A stretch of DNA of 64,000 bases from an uncultured Oscillospiraceae bacterium (GCA_902492895.1 CABUNG010000003.1:74112-138111); one strand, 5' to 3'. Counted from the stretch's first letter, positions 32,957-42,520 are shown. A program made the numbers and translations. Notes: generated from the sequence alone by a model not told the origin.

Positions 32957-34240
32957 TTAGAGGGCCGTACGCAGGGACGGCTCCGGGACGTTGACGAGTT
33001 CGATATCCGCCCCCATGCGGCGAAGCTTGTCCACGATGCATTCATAGCCCCGCTCGATGTGGTGGATATCCTCGACTTCCGTCGTCCCCTTCGCGGCCAG
33101 TCCGGCGATGACCAGCGCCGCGCCCGCCCGCAGGTCCACGGCCTTGACCGGCGCGGCCGTAAGCGGCTTGCCGCCCTGAATCACCGCAACCTTGCCGTCC
33201 ACCAGGACATCGGCGCCCATACGGCGGAGCTCATCCATATACTGGAAACGGTTGTCGAAGATGCTTTCGGTGATGATGCTGGTTCCCTCCGCCATGGCGA
33301 GCAGCACCGCGATCTGGGGCTGCATATCGGTGGGAAAGCCGGGATGCGGCATCGTGTTGACGTTGCAGTGGAGAATCGGGCCCCGCCGGCATACGCGCAC
33401 ATAATCGTCGTATTCCTCCACTTCGGCCCCCATTTCCAGGAGCTTTGCGGTAATGGATTCCAGGTGCTTCGGGATCACGTTGCGCACCAGCACATCGCCG
33501 CCCGTCGCTACGGCAGCGGCCATAAAGGTGCCGGCTTCAATCTGATCGGGAATGATGGAATAGGTCGTGCCGTAAAGCCGGTCGACGCCGCGGATCTTGA
33601 TGACGTCGGTACCGGCGCCGCGGATATCGGCCCCCATGGAGTTGAGGAAGTTCGCCAGATCCACCACATGGGGTTCCTTGGCCGCGTTTTCAATGACGGT
33701 GACGCCGCGCGCCTTGACGGCGGCCAGCATCACGTTCACCGTCGCCCCGACGGAGGCTTCCAGATAGACGGAACTGCCGACCAGGCGGTCGGCCGTAAGC
33801 TCGATCATGCCGTTTTCCATCGGAGCCACGTCGGCCCCAAGGGCCATAAACCCTTTGAGATGCTTGTCGATGGGACGGACGCCAAAATTACAGCCGCCCG
33901 GCATGGCTACCTTAGCGGCCCCGAAACGGCTGAGCAAAGCGCCCATGAAATAATACGATCCCCGCATCTGTCTGGCCAGATCATGCGGGACGGTATGGCT
34001 GGTTACAGGCCGGGAATCCACTTCCACCGTGTTTTTATTGATGCGTTTGACCACGGCGCCGAGATTATCCAAGATATCCAGACTGGTTGCGACATCGGCA
34101 ATATTCGGTATATTTTCAATGCGGCAGACGCCGTTTGCGAGCAGGGTCGCCGAAAGAATGGCGACGACCGCGTTTTTCGCGCCGCTGATCTCCACTTCAC
34201 CAATCAGGGGATTCCCACCACGGATCAGATATTTCTCCAA
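32957..34240 (-). CDS. murA: UDP-N-acetylglucosamine 1-carboxyvinyltransferase
   Basis: First committed step of peptidoglycan synthesis: transfer of enolpyruvate from PEP to UDP-GlcNAc. 427 residues. GGNPLIGEVEISGAKNAVVA start, active-site loop MPGGCNFGVRPIDKHL with the fosfomycin-binding Cys117, and the QPQIAVLLAMAEGTS block. TTG 34240 is chosen because a TATAAT promoter begins only 35-40 bases upstream, leaving no room for the longer frame, and GGGGAG precedes it. Many Firmicutes have two murA copies; which one this is cannot be told. Confidence 0.95.
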   Translation of the reverse strand: MEKYLIRGGNPLIGEVEISGAKNAVVAILSATLLANGVCRIENIPNIADVATSLDILDNLGAVVKRINKNTVEVDSRPVTSHTVPHDLARQMRGSYYFMGALLSRFGAAKVAMPGGCNFGVRPIDKHLKGFMALGADVAPMENGMIELTADRLVGSSVYLEASVGATVNVMLAAVKARGVTVIENAAKEPHVVDLANFLNSMGADIRGAGTDVIKIRGVDRLYGTTYSIIPDQIEAGTFMAAAVATGGDVLVRNVIPKHLESITAKLLEMGAEVEEYDDYVRVCRRGPILHCNVNTMPHPGFPTDMQPQIAVLLAMAEGTSIITESIFDNRFQYMDELRRMGADVLVDGKVAVIQGGKPLTAAPVKAVDLRAGAALVIAGLAAKGTTEVEDIHHIERGYECIVDKLRRMGADIELVNVPEPSLRTAL

Positions 34241-34274
34241 ACTTATCCAACTCCCCACGAATTTTAACATTCCC

Positions 34275-34302
34275 ATTATAGCATGGATTTTCAAAAAATC
34301 AA
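34275..34302 (-). promoter_or_regulatory. Promoter of murA
   Basis: Minus strand TTGATT, 16-nt spacer, perfect TATAAT. It fixes the TTG start of murA. Confidence 0.85.
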
Positions 34303-34439
34303 ATGAATTTGTTTTCCAAATCCATCCAAGAATGCGGCGAAGAGCACCGCTTGTACCTATAGTATGGACAGGCGGGACGCGCTTCATCCAAGAGAGGTTT
34401 TTCCGGCGGCGGTTCGGTAAAAAATGACAAAAAAATCCG

Positions 34440-35108
34440 TCAGAGCCCCAGATCCTCTTCCACGAGAATCACCTTGATCCGGTTGGCGGTCTGCTGATAT
34501 CCCTGCACGACATAGGTGCTGCAGATCCGGTCGGGCGAGGCGCAGCCGTCGGTGCAGTGTTCCCCGTCCAGGGCCAGGCAGCGGCCGGTGCGGGCGCAAA
34601 ACGTCTCTTTGGACAAGCGGAGCGCGTTGGCCGGGGCCGCCATGCTCTTGACACGGGCGACAGCCGCGTCGAGATCCGGCACCAGTTTGTTCCGGCCGGC
34701 CACGACGATCACCGACGCCGGGCCATAGCAAAGCGCGGCAACGCGGTTCCCGTTGCCGTCCACATTGTAGAGTTCGCCCCGCATGGTGACGGCATTGGAA
34801 GAGCAAAGATACGTATCGGCGGAAAAACTGTCCCGAAAGACCTGCCGGACCTGGTCGGGCGAAATCCCCGGGGCATACCGGTCGAGAAAACGATATTCCC
34901 CGCTTCGGAGCAGATCCAGCACCCCGGTTTCCCTGAGCGTCTCCGATCCTCCGACGGCTGCCGTTTCCCCGGGACGGAGCAGGGTGCGGACCAGCGGAAC
35001 CACATCCTCCTTCCGGGACACGAGATAGGCTTCCATTTGATTTTTGCGCAGATTTTCCATAGCCGTCTGCAGCTGCAGACGCGTGACATCCCGGACAAAT
35101 TCGTTCAA
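34440..35108 (-). CDS. LUD-domain (DUF162) protein, lactate-utilisation LutC-like
   Basis: 222 residues. RKEDVVPLVRTLLRPGETAAVGGSETLRETGVLDLL is the LUD core, followed by SADTYLCSSNAVTMRGELYNVDGNGNRVAALCYGP and the C-terminal NKLVPDLDAAVARVK. The C-terminal CARTGRC, HCTDGC and ICSTY cysteines may bind a metal. Such stand-alone members are common in Clostridia without the lutAB genes; the role is unclear. TTG 35108 with AAAGGA upstream is used. Confidence 0.85.
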   Translation of the reverse strand: MNEFVRDVTRLQLQTAMENLRKNQMEAYLVSRKEDVVPLVRTLLRPGETAAVGGSETLRETGVLDLLRSGEYRFLDRYAPGISPDQVRQVFRDSFSADTYLCSSNAVTMRGELYNVDGNGNRVAALCYGPASVIVVAGRNKLVPDLDAAVARVKSMAAPANALRLSKETFCARTGRCLALDGEHCTDGCASPDRICSTYVVQGYQQTANRIKVILVEEDLGL

Positions 35109-35232
35109 CTGTATCCCATCCTTTCCCGGTATCCGGCCAAGCAGCGGCCTGTCTCTGTCCAAAAATTGTCAGTTTGCCATGCGCCCGCCGCGCTGCGGAA
35201 CAGGGCGTTTTTTCGGTTTCCAACCCGGCAGA

Positions 35233-35988
35233 TTATTCCGCCAGTTCGAGCACGACCGGACAATGATCCGACCCCAGGATGTCCGCGGCCATCGACGCCT
35301 CTTTCACCTGAGGCGCCAAGCGGTCGCTGACGAGAAAATAATCGATCCGCCATCCCGCGTTGTTCTTCCGGGCGTTAAAGCGGTAGGACCACCAGCTGTA
35401 GGCCCCCGTTTCGTCCGGATGAAGCAGGCGGAAGGTGTCGGTAAATCCCGAGGCGAGAAGGCGGCCGAAAGCCTCCCGCTCCTCGTCCGAAAAGCCGGCG
35501 TTTCCCCGGTTGGGGCCGGGGTTCTTGAGGTCGATTTCCTTGTGGGCGACATTGAGATCTCCGCAGAGGATCACCGGTTTTTTCGCATCCAGCCCCGTCA
35601 GATAGCGGCGGAGCGCCTCTTCAAACGACAGGCGGTAGGGCAGACGCCGCAGACCGTCCTGGGAATTGGGGGAATAGAGGGTGGCGATGTAGTAATCCGG
35701 GTATTCCAGCGTCACGCAGCGTCCCTCGTGATTGTGTTCGTCTTCCCCGATGCCGTATGAGGCCGCCAGGGGCGGCTTTTTGGTGAATATCGCCGTGCCC
35801 GCATAGCCTTTTTTCTCCGCATAGTCCCAAAACGAGGTATAGCCGGGCAGCGTGAGATCCAGCTGACCGGCCTGCAGTTTCGTCTCCTGCACGCAGAAGA
35901 AATCCGCGTCCAGCTCCCGCACGATGTCCGCGAAGCCCTTGTTCAGACAGGCGCGCAGACCGTTGACGTTCCAGGAAACCGCCTTCAT
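35233..35988 (-). CDS. xth: Exodeoxyribonuclease III (AP endonuclease)
   Basis: 251 residues. SWNVNGLRACLNKGF, FCVQETKLQ (metal-binding Glu), CGDLNVAHKEIDLKNP and the terminal GSDHCPVVLEL motif are those of the ExoA/XthA family, which incises abasic sites in base-excision repair. The start overlaps the rpiB stop by four bases, suggesting co-transcription. Confidence 0.96.
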   Translation of the reverse strand: MKAVSWNVNGLRACLNKGFADIVRELDADFFCVQETKLQAGQLDLTLPGYTSFWDYAEKKGYAGTAIFTKKPPLAASYGIGEDEHNHEGRCVTLEYPDYYIATLYSPNSQDGLRRLPYRLSFEEALRRYLTGLDAKKPVILCGDLNVAHKEIDLKNPGPNRGNAGFSDEEREAFGRLLASGFTDTFRLLHPDETGAYSWWSYRFNARKNNAGWRIDYFLVSDRLAPQVKEASMAADILGSDHCPVVLELAE

Positions 35989-36434
35989 TCGAGGTCTTCC
36001 CCGTTTTCCAGGGACGCGAGCATCGCCACGCGGCGTTCATGGCGGCCGCCTTCAAATTCGGTGGTCAAAAAGGTGCGCACAATGCTTTTAGCGAGTTCCG
36101 GACCGATGACGCGGGCGCCCAGCGCCAGCATATTGGCGTCGTTGTGCCGCCGGGTGAGCTCGGCGGAATAAGGTTCGCTGCACAGGGCGCAGCGGATCCC
36201 CTTCACTTTATTGGCCGCGAGGGAAATCCCAATGCCGGTTCCGCAGATCACGATCCCGCGTTCGCATTCCCCCGAAGCCACGGCTTTCGCGGCCCGCGCT
36301 CCGAATACGGGATAGTCACAGCTGTCGGTCGAATAGGTGCCGTAATCGTGGTAGGCGAGCCCCATCTCGTCCAGCAGGGCTTCCACCTCTTTTTTCATAT
36401 CGAGTGCGGAGTGGTCACAGGCAACAGCGATCAT
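35985..36434 (-). CDS. rpiB: Ribose-5-phosphate isomerase B
   Basis: 149 residues. IAVACDHSALDMKKEV start, the catalytic-loop GIVICGTGIGISLAANKVKGIRCALC with the base Cys, RRHNDANMLALGAR. Interconverts ribose-5-P and ribulose-5-P, feeding PRPP for the nucleotide genes in this region. Perfect AGGAGG before ATG 36434. Confidence 0.96.
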   Translation of the reverse strand: MIAVACDHSALDMKKEVEALLDEMGLAYHDYGTYSTDSCDYPVFGARAAKAVASGECERGIVICGTGIGISLAANKVKGIRCALCSEPYSAELTRRHNDANMLALGARVIGPELAKSIVRTFLTTEFEGGRHERRVAMLASLENGEDLE

Positions 36435-36458
36435 GATAATCCTCCTGTCATGTCATAG

Positions 36459-36487
36459 AAAAGGGGAAACGGAGGTCCCGTTTCCCC
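36459..36487 (-). terminator. Terminator of the ispH/S1 operon
   Basis: Minus strand GGGGAAACGG/CCGTTTCCCC followed by TTTTCT, between the ispH/S1 stop and the rpiB start. Confidence 0.85.
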
Positions 36488-36512
36488 TATATTGTGTGAA
36501 TTCCGGCGTCGC

Positions 36513-38621
36513 TTATTCAGCGGATTCCTCCGCAGGGGCATCGGCAGGGGCTTCTTCAGCGGGCGCGGCTTCCGTCTCGCCCTCCTCTTCGAGCAGGGCG
36601 CGGATGGACAGGCTGATGCGCTTGCTGTCGTAATCGACGTTGATGATCTTGACCTTCACGTCCTGGCCGACCTTCAGCTCATCCTGCGGCTTCTCGATAC
36701 GGCGGTTCGCAATCTGGGAAATGTGGATCAGGCCGTCGATGCCGGGAATGATCTGCGCGAAGGCCCCGAAGGTGGTCATGCCCACGATCTTGGCATCCAC
36801 CACCGAACCGATCGGATACTGCGCCTTGAAAATCTCCCACGGATTGTCCTCCGCTTTGCGGTAGCCCAGGGAAATCTTCTTCTTTTCGGTATCCAGGTCG
36901 CGGATATACACGTCCACGGTATCGCCGACGTTGACAACCTCGGACGGATGCTTGATCCGGCTCCAGGACAGTTCGGAAATGTGGATCATGCCGTCCACGC
37001 CGCCCAGATCGACGAACGCGCCGTAGGACGTCAGGGACTTCACCACGCCGGTATACCGCTGGCCGACTTCAGCCTGCGCCCAGAACGCAGCTTCCTTTTC
37101 CTTGCGTTCCTCACGGGCGATCGCCCGGATGGAACCGACCGCGCGGCGGCGGCTCTGGTTGACTTCGATGATTTTAAAGCGCACATCCTGCCGGAGCAGC
37201 GGGGAGAGATCCTCCATCCGCACGGCGGACGCCTGGGAGGCCGGGATGAACACCCGGACACCGTTGGTGACGGCCAGCAGGCCGCCCTTGATCACGTCGG
37301 TGACGACGCCGTCGAGGACCTCGCCGCTCTCTTCCGCGGCCACCACGATGTCCCAGCCCTTGAGCGCATCGACCCGTTTTTTCGAAAGCATGATGGTGCC
37401 TTCCTGGTCGTTGGTGCGCATGATGAGCAGATCCAGCTCATCCCCGACCTTCACCAGATCGGCGGGATTGACGCCGGGGGTCGCGGACAGCTCGTCGGCC
37501 GGGATATATCCCGCCTGCTTGCGGCCGACCACCTCGACCTGCACCTCGTTCGGGGCAATGCCCACGACAACGCCACGGACCCTCTCATCTGTAGATAAAC
37601 TCTGAAGAGAAGCCTCCAGCGCCTCTTCAAAACTCATTTCCTCAAAGGACTTGGCCGGAGCTTCGGCCGGGACGGATTCCGCAGGGACAGCCTCGGCCTC
37701 TACAGCTTCGGCCGCAGCCGCCGTCTCTTCCGCGGCAGGGAGAGTCTCGTTTTCCTGGACGTCGTTGTTGTTGACAATTTCGGACATGGTTGAAAGTACC
37801 TCCTTTATAATATCGGCGGGGGTCGAGGCGCCGGCCGTGAGACCGGCAACCCTTGCTCCAGCAAACGGACCGGAGGACAGCTCGTCCGCCGTCTCGATCA
37901 GAATCGTCCGACAGCCTTGCTGGCACACATCCCGAAGCTTGGCGGTGTTGGAGCTTTGGCGCCCGCCGACAATCACCATCACATCGCTCTTCTGCGACAA
38001 AGCAACCGCCTCATGTTGTCTTTCGGCAGTCGCATTACATATTGTATCAAAAACCAAAGGATTTGTATAGTGTTTTTTTGCGAATTGGGAGCACTTTTCC
38101 CAGGTTTCAACCTGAAAAGTGGTCTGCGAGACCAAAACGACCGGTTTTTCTTTCAGAATTGCCTCGTTTTCGCACAAGTCTGTCAAGCCTTCCAGGTTGG
38201 AAAAGACGAAAGAGGGCCCCCGGCAATGCCCCTGAATTCCGATGACCTCGGGATGATCCGGATCCCCCGCGATGAGCACCGCATAGCCGGCTTGCGAATA
38301 CCGTTCCGCGATGCGGTGGATCTTGGCCACAAAAGGGCAGGTGGCGTCCAGATAGGTCACCGAAAGCTCCCGCAGACGGTCATACACCGACGCGGGCACG
38401 CCGTGGGACCGGATGACGAGGGTAGCTCCCTCCGGCACCTCCTCGGGAGAGGAGACGATCCGCACCCCTCTTTTTTCGAGATCGGCGACCAGCTGGGGAT
38501 TGTGGATGATCGGCCCGAGGGTACAGACCGCCTTTCCTTCGTCCAGCAGACGATATACCGCGCTGACAGCCTTATTCACGCCAAAACAGAACCCCGCGGT
38601 CTTCGCCACCAGGATCTCCAT
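36513..38621 (-). CDS. ispH: HMBPP reductase (IspH) fused to ribosomal protein S1
   Basis: 702 residues. The N-terminal 280 or so are IspH, the last enzyme of the MEP isoprenoid pathway: AKTAGFCFGVNKAV (first Fe-S Cys, residue 12), DATCPFVAKIH and DTICNATAERQ supply the other cluster cysteines. After an acidic Ala/Glu linker come four S1 RNA-binding repeats (e.g. SLTSYGAFVDLGGVDGMIHISELSW), then an acidic tail. The IspH-S1 fusion is known from Clostridia; it joins isoprenoid synthesis and translation for reasons not understood. ATG 38621 follows GGGGGAAGG. End of the rpiR-HI0933-cmk-plsC-ispH operon. Confidence 0.95.
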   Translation of the reverse strand: MEILVAKTAGFCFGVNKAVSAVYRLLDEGKAVCTLGPIIHNPQLVADLEKRGVRIVSSPEEVPEGATLVIRSHGVPASVYDRLRELSVTYLDATCPFVAKIHRIAERYSQAGYAVLIAGDPDHPEVIGIQGHCRGPSFVFSNLEGLTDLCENEAILKEKPVVLVSQTTFQVETWEKCSQFAKKHYTNPLVFDTICNATAERQHEAVALSQKSDVMVIVGGRQSSNTAKLRDVCQQGCRTILIETADELSSGPFAGARVAGLTAGASTPADIIKEVLSTMSEIVNNNDVQENETLPAAEETAAAAEAVEAEAVPAESVPAEAPAKSFEEMSFEEALEASLQSLSTDERVRGVVVGIAPNEVQVEVVGRKQAGYIPADELSATPGVNPADLVKVGDELDLLIMRTNDQEGTIMLSKKRVDALKGWDIVVAAEESGEVLDGVVTDVIKGGLLAVTNGVRVFIPASQASAVRMEDLSPLLRQDVRFKIIEVNQSRRRAVGSIRAIAREERKEKEAAFWAQAEVGQRYTGVVKSLTSYGAFVDLGGVDGMIHISELSWSRIKHPSEVVNVGDTVDVYIRDLDTEKKKISLGYRKAEDNPWEIFKAQYPIGSVVDAKIVGMTTFGAFAQIIPGIDGLIHISQIANRRIEKPQDELKVGQDVKVKIINVDYDSKRISLSIRALLEEEGETEAAPAEEAPADAPAEESAE

Positions 38622-38637
38622 GGACCTTCCCCCTGTT

Positions 38638-39249
38638 TCAGGAATACTGGGCAATCATGTCCCCGATTTTCTCCATAATCAGCCGGGAGGCAAAACGCAG
38701 GTCCGGATGGTCGGGATGATCGAGGTGCAGTTCCTCCAGTGTCAGCGGCTGGCCGAATACGATCCGGCTGCGGCGAAAGGGCTTTACCTTCTGATTCTTC
38801 GTGATGATCGCGGCCGGCAGGATCGAAGCGCCGGTCTGGGCGGCGATGAGCGCCGCGCCCGATTTCGCCCGGCCGAGCTGGCCGTCCCGCGACCGGGTCC
38901 CCTCCGGGAAAATCCCGAGGAGGCGGCCGTCGCCGACAATCGCACGGGCGGTGTCCAGCGCCGTCGTATCCCCCGCCCCCCGTTTGACCGGGAAGGCGCC
39001 GAGCTGCTTGCCGAAGAACCAGGACGACAGCCGGCTTCGGAAGATTTCCTCCTTGGCCATGAAAAACACGTGGCGTTTCTGGCACATTTCCAGGAAAACC
39101 GGATCGATCTCCGAAATATGGTTGCAGCAGAGAATCAGGGGCGGCTGCCCGGGCGTATCCGGGATATTCTCCCGGCCGATCGCCTTAAAAGGAAAAATGA
39201 TCCACGCGAGCGGTTTCAGAAACCACAGCAAAAATTTCCCGAACCACAT
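38638..39249 (-). CDS. plsC: 1-acylglycerol-3-phosphate acyltransferase
   Basis: 203 residues with a hydrophobic N-terminus. The catalytic NHISEIDP (an NHxSxxD variant of NHX4D), then KEEIFRSRLSSWFF, FPVKRG and FPEGTRSRDG are the four acyltransferase blocks. It acylates lysophosphatidic acid to phosphatidic acid at the membrane. AAAGGGG nine bases before the ATG; 15 nt after cmk. Confidence 0.94.
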   Translation of the reverse strand: MWFGKFLLWFLKPLAWIIFPFKAIGRENIPDTPGQPPLILCCNHISEIDPVFLEMCQKRHVFFMAKEEIFRSRLSSWFFGKQLGAFPVKRGAGDTTALDTARAIVGDGRLLGIFPEGTRSRDGQLGRAKSGAALIAAQTGASILPAAIITKNQKVKPFRRSRIVFGQPLTLEELHLDHPDHPDLRFASRLIMEKIGDMIAQYS

Positions 39250-39264
39250 GGTAGTATACCCCTT

Positions 39265-40371
39265 TCAGCCGATCGTATCCCGCACCAGCTTTTCCAAAAC
39301 CGCGACCGACTGTTCGAGCGTGTTGCCCGTCGTATCGACCCGCACGGCGTCTTCGGCCGCGCGCAGGGGCGCTTCCGCCCGGTTTTCATCATTATAATCC
39401 CGCTGCTTCATATCTGCAAGCACTTCGTCAAAAGAGGTTTCCATTCCCTTTTCTCTGAGCTCTTCCGTCCTCCGGGCGGCGCGGTCCTCAGCCGAAGCGG
39501 TCAGGAATATCTTGAGCTGCGCGTGGGGCAGCACCACGGTGCCGATGTCCCGTCCGTCCATAATGACGTTCTGCCTGGCCGCGGTATCCTGCTGGATATG
39601 GAACAGGAAACGGCGCACGGCCGGCAAAGCCGATACGGCCGAAGCCGCCATCGACATGTCGGGGGTGCGGATGGCGCCGCCGACATCTTCGCCGTTTACA
39701 TAGACCCGCTGTTCGCCCTCTTCATGCCGCAGTTCCACCTGCAGGGTATCGAGGAGGGGTTCGACCTCGTCCGCCTTGGACGGATCCGCCCCTTTGCTGC
39801 ATACATAGAACCCGACTGCGCGGTAAAGCGCGCCGGTATCGACATACAAAAAGCCCAGGCGTTTGGCCAAAATCCGGGCAATCGTGCTTTTGCCGGCCCC
39901 CGACGGGCCGTCGATCGCGATCGACACCGGCGGACGCGCCGGTGCCGGAACGGACGGTTTCGTTTCCATATCGGATGATGCCTCCTGCATTTTTAAAGTT
40001 TTCTCCATAAGCGGCTCCGCGCAAAGGCGGCGGAGCGCCTCCAGCCCCTCGGCGATCTCCTCCCGGGAAAAATCCGCCTCCTCCAGCTCCTCATCGGTCA
40101 GGTCCTGCAAATCCTCGTAAAAATGCAGGGCAACCGCGATATATGCCGGCTGCGGATCCCGCCCGATCTCTTCGAACAGCAGATTTTCCGCCTCGTTGAT
40201 CTGCCGCTGCGCCAGCAGGCGCCCCACGCGGTAGCCGAAAAAGTCGCTGTCGGAAAAGGTGCCGTCCTCGTCGATGATCTCGAGCATATCTTCCTCTTCC
40301 TGCAGGATGACCTGGCGCAGCATCCGCCCCATATCCTCGATCATCCGCAGGATATAATCGTTGACAAACAT
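39265..40371 (-). CDS. cmk: DUF6483-like protein fused in frame to cytidylate kinase
   Basis: One uninterrupted frame of 368 residues. Residues 1-130 (MFVNDYILRMIEDMGRML start, acidic, helical) resemble the small DUF6483 family. Residues from about 150 are a complete CMP kinase: IAIDGPSGAGKSTIARILA (P-loop), YVDTGALYRAVGFY, and DGRDIGTVVLPHAQLKIFLTAS. A possible internal start, ATG 39969 (METKPSVPAP), has AGGAGG 11 bases upstream and would give a normal 234-residue Cmk. Either the fusion alone or both products may be made. Cmk converts CMP/dCMP to the diphosphates. Embedded in the HI0933-cmk-plsC-ispH cluster. Confidence 0.88.
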   Translation of the reverse strand: MFVNDYILRMIEDMGRMLRQVILQEEEDMLEIIDEDGTFSDSDFFGYRVGRLLAQRQINEAENLLFEEIGRDPQPAYIAVALHFYEDLQDLTDEELEEADFSREEIAEGLEALRRLCAEPLMEKTLKMQEASSDMETKPSVPAPARPPVSIAIDGPSGAGKSTIARILAKRLGFLYVDTGALYRAVGFYVCSKGADPSKADEVEPLLDTLQVELRHEEGEQRVYVNGEDVGGAIRTPDMSMAASAVSALPAVRRFLFHIQQDTAARQNVIMDGRDIGTVVLPHAQLKIFLTASAEDRAARRTEELREKGMETSFDEVLADMKQRDYNDENRAEAPLRAAEDAVRVDTTGNTLEQSVAVLEKLVRDTIG

Positions 40372-40391
40372 TCTGCATCCGTCCTTTTCCG

Positions 40392-41639
40392 TCAGACCGC
40401 CCGTCCGGCCGCCTGACCGGTGGCGAAAGCAATCTGGAGATTGAACCCGCCGGTATAAGCGTCGAGATCCAGCACTTCCCCGGCAAAATACAGGCCCGGC
40501 ATTTTTTTGGATGCCATCGTTTTGGCGTCGATTTCCTTGAGGCTGACGCCTCCGGCCGTGACGATCGCCTCCGCAACCGGCCGGAACCCGGCAATTCTCA
40601 CCGGCAGATCCTTGAGGAGCGCCGCAAGACCCATGCGCTCCTCCCTCGTGACGCTGTGGCATTTCCGGTCGGCCGGGATGCCGCAGAGCGCCGCCGTCAC
40701 CGGCACCATCGACCGGGGCAGCAGACCGCCCAGCATGGTCCCGAACGCCCGGTTCTGCTCCTCTTTCAGGTCCCGCACCAGGCGGGCGTCGAGCTGTTCG
40801 GGAGACAGGGCGGGCTTTAGATCGATATGGACGGTATAGCGGCCCCGCTCCATATCCCGCAGGTGGGCACTGGCGCTGAGGATCATCGGCCCGGACAGGC
40901 CGAAATGGGTAAAGAGCATTTCTCCGAAATCCCGGTAGACCGGCTTGCCTGTGGTTTCGTCTCTGACCGTGAGGCCGGCATTTTTCAGCGACAGCCCCTG
41001 CAGCTCGGCGCACCAGGCATCCTCCGCCTCCAGCGGCACCAGGGACGGCCGGGTGGGCGTGACCGTATGCCCGGCCTCCCGGGCCAGCGCATAGCCGTCG
41101 CCGGTCGAACCGGTCAGCGGATAGGACAACCCCCCCGTACACACGACGACGGCATCCGCCCGGAGACCCGACCCGTCCTCCAGCTTGACGCCCCGGCAGA
41201 TCCCCTCCTCGAGCAGCAGGCCCGCCGCCCGTCCCTGACGGAAACGGACGCCGCCCGTCCGGGCGTACCGGACCAGGGCATCCACGATATCCGCCGCTTT
41301 GTCGGATTCCGGAAAAACCCGGTCTCCCCGTTCGGTTTTGAGCGGCACGCCCAGCTCCTCAAACAGGGCCATGCAGTCCTGCGGCGTGAAGGCGGACAGG
41401 GCGCTGTACAGAAACCGCCCGCCGCCTGGAACATGGGCAATGACGTCCGGAACGGTGCAGTTGTTGGTCACATTGCAGCGGCCCTTACCGGTGATGAGCA
41501 CCTTGCGGGCCATGCGGGGATTGCGCTCGACAACCGTGACCGCGAGGCCCCGCCGCCCCGCGCAGCCGGCCGCCATCAGGCCCGCCGCTCCGCCGCCGAC
41601 CACAACGACGGAACGCCCTGCTTTCTCTCCTGTTTCCAC
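40392..41639 (-). CDS. HI0933/YhiN-family FAD-dependent oxidoreductase
   Basis: 415 residues. FAD-binding SVVVVGGGAAGLMAAG, the family-specific VLITGKGRCNVTNN, and the C-terminal GLYFAGEVLDLDAYTGGFNLQIAFATG. Known as BaiN/YhiN-like flavoproteins; one branch acts on bile-acid intermediates, but the housekeeping cluster context here gives no hint of that. GTG 41639 has GAGGG six bases upstream, better than TTG 41645. Overlaps the end of the upstream rpiR gene or abuts it. Confidence 0.9.
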   Translation of the reverse strand: METGEKAGRSVVVVGGGAAGLMAAGCAGRRGLAVTVVERNPRMARKVLITGKGRCNVTNNCTVPDVIAHVPGGGRFLYSALSAFTPQDCMALFEELGVPLKTERGDRVFPESDKAADIVDALVRYARTGGVRFRQGRAAGLLLEEGICRGVKLEDGSGLRADAVVVCTGGLSYPLTGSTGDGYALAREAGHTVTPTRPSLVPLEAEDAWCAELQGLSLKNAGLTVRDETTGKPVYRDFGEMLFTHFGLSGPMILSASAHLRDMERGRYTVHIDLKPALSPEQLDARLVRDLKEEQNRAFGTMLGGLLPRSMVPVTAALCGIPADRKCHSVTREERMGLAALLKDLPVRIAGFRPVAEAIVTAGGVSLKEIDAKTMASKKMPGLYFAGEVLDLDAYTGGFNLQIAFATGQAAGRAV

Positions 41640-41641
41640 AC

Positions 41642-42520
41642 TCAACCCTCGTCCGGCGTCTTTTCAAACGGCTGATACACCTGATAGGTTTCCCACAGTC
41701 CCTCGAGTTCATTGAGGGTATCGCGGTTTTGACCGATCCGCCGGAGCGATACCGCCACAATCAGGGCGTTGAGTACGCTCAGCGGCGCCACCAGCGAATC
41801 GACGATGGTCGCCATATCGCTGTGGGCCAGCAGCAGACAGGTGGCAAAATCCGCAATGGGGGACAACAGGCTGTCGGTGATCGCGATGATCTTGGCATGG
41901 CGGGAATGCGCAAAGTGCATGGTTTTGACCGCCTTGCTGGAATACCGCGGGAAACTGATGCCGATGATGGCATCTTCCTCGCTGATATGGATCATCTCCT
42001 CGAGAATTTCGGTTTCGCTCGACGTGTAAACCAGATGGATCTCGGGAAGCAGCAGCTTGAGATAATACGCCGCGAAATTGGCCAGAGCGCGGCAGCTTCC
42101 CGCCCCGAAGATATACACCTTGCGTGCGCTCACCAGCGCGTCCACGGCCTGATCGAACACGTCCCGGGGCAGTTCCTCCAGGGTCTGCCGGATGTTGGCC
42201 ATGTCGTACGACATCACGTTTTCGAGAACCTCGCTGTCCGCCATCCGCGCCCGGGTGACCTCCACCCGCTGAACCGTCGTCAGCTTGCTGCGTATCAGCT
42301 CCTGCATAGCCTTCTGCAGCTGCGGATAGCCTTCAAATCCGAGTTCCGCCGCAAAACGGACCACCGTGGATTCGCTGACTCCGACGGTCTCACCCAGACG
42401 GTAGGCCGTCATAAATGCCGCCGTGTCGTAGTGTTCGAGTATATACTGGGCAATGCGCTTCTGTCCTTTGGAGAAGCCCGGCAGCTGCCCTGTGATATGC
42501 GCAATCAGATTCGTTTTCAT
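41642..42520 (-). CDS. MurR/RpiR-family regulator (HTH + SIS domain)
   Basis: 292 residues. N-terminal HTH_6 (QKRIAQYILEHYDTAAFMTAYRLGETVGVSESTVVRFAAELGFEGYPQLQ) followed by a SIS sugar-phosphate-binding domain (ARKVYIFGAGSCRALANF, IISFPRYSSKAVKTM-type region). First gene of a long housekeeping operon; it may sense an amino-sugar phosphate and adjust this operon or others. ATG 42520 with AAAGG ten bases upstream. Confidence 0.93.
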   Translation of the reverse strand: MKTNLIAHITGQLPGFSKGQKRIAQYILEHYDTAAFMTAYRLGETVGVSESTVVRFAAELGFEGYPQLQKAMQELIRSKLTTVQRVEVTRARMADSEVLENVMSYDMANIRQTLEELPRDVFDQAVDALVSARKVYIFGAGSCRALANFAAYYLKLLLPEIHLVYTSSETEILEEMIHISEEDAIIGISFPRYSSKAVKTMHFAHSRHAKIIAITDSLLSPIADFATCLLLAHSDMATIVDSLVAPLSVLNALIVAVSLRRIGQNRDTLNELEGLWETYQVYQPFEKTPDEG

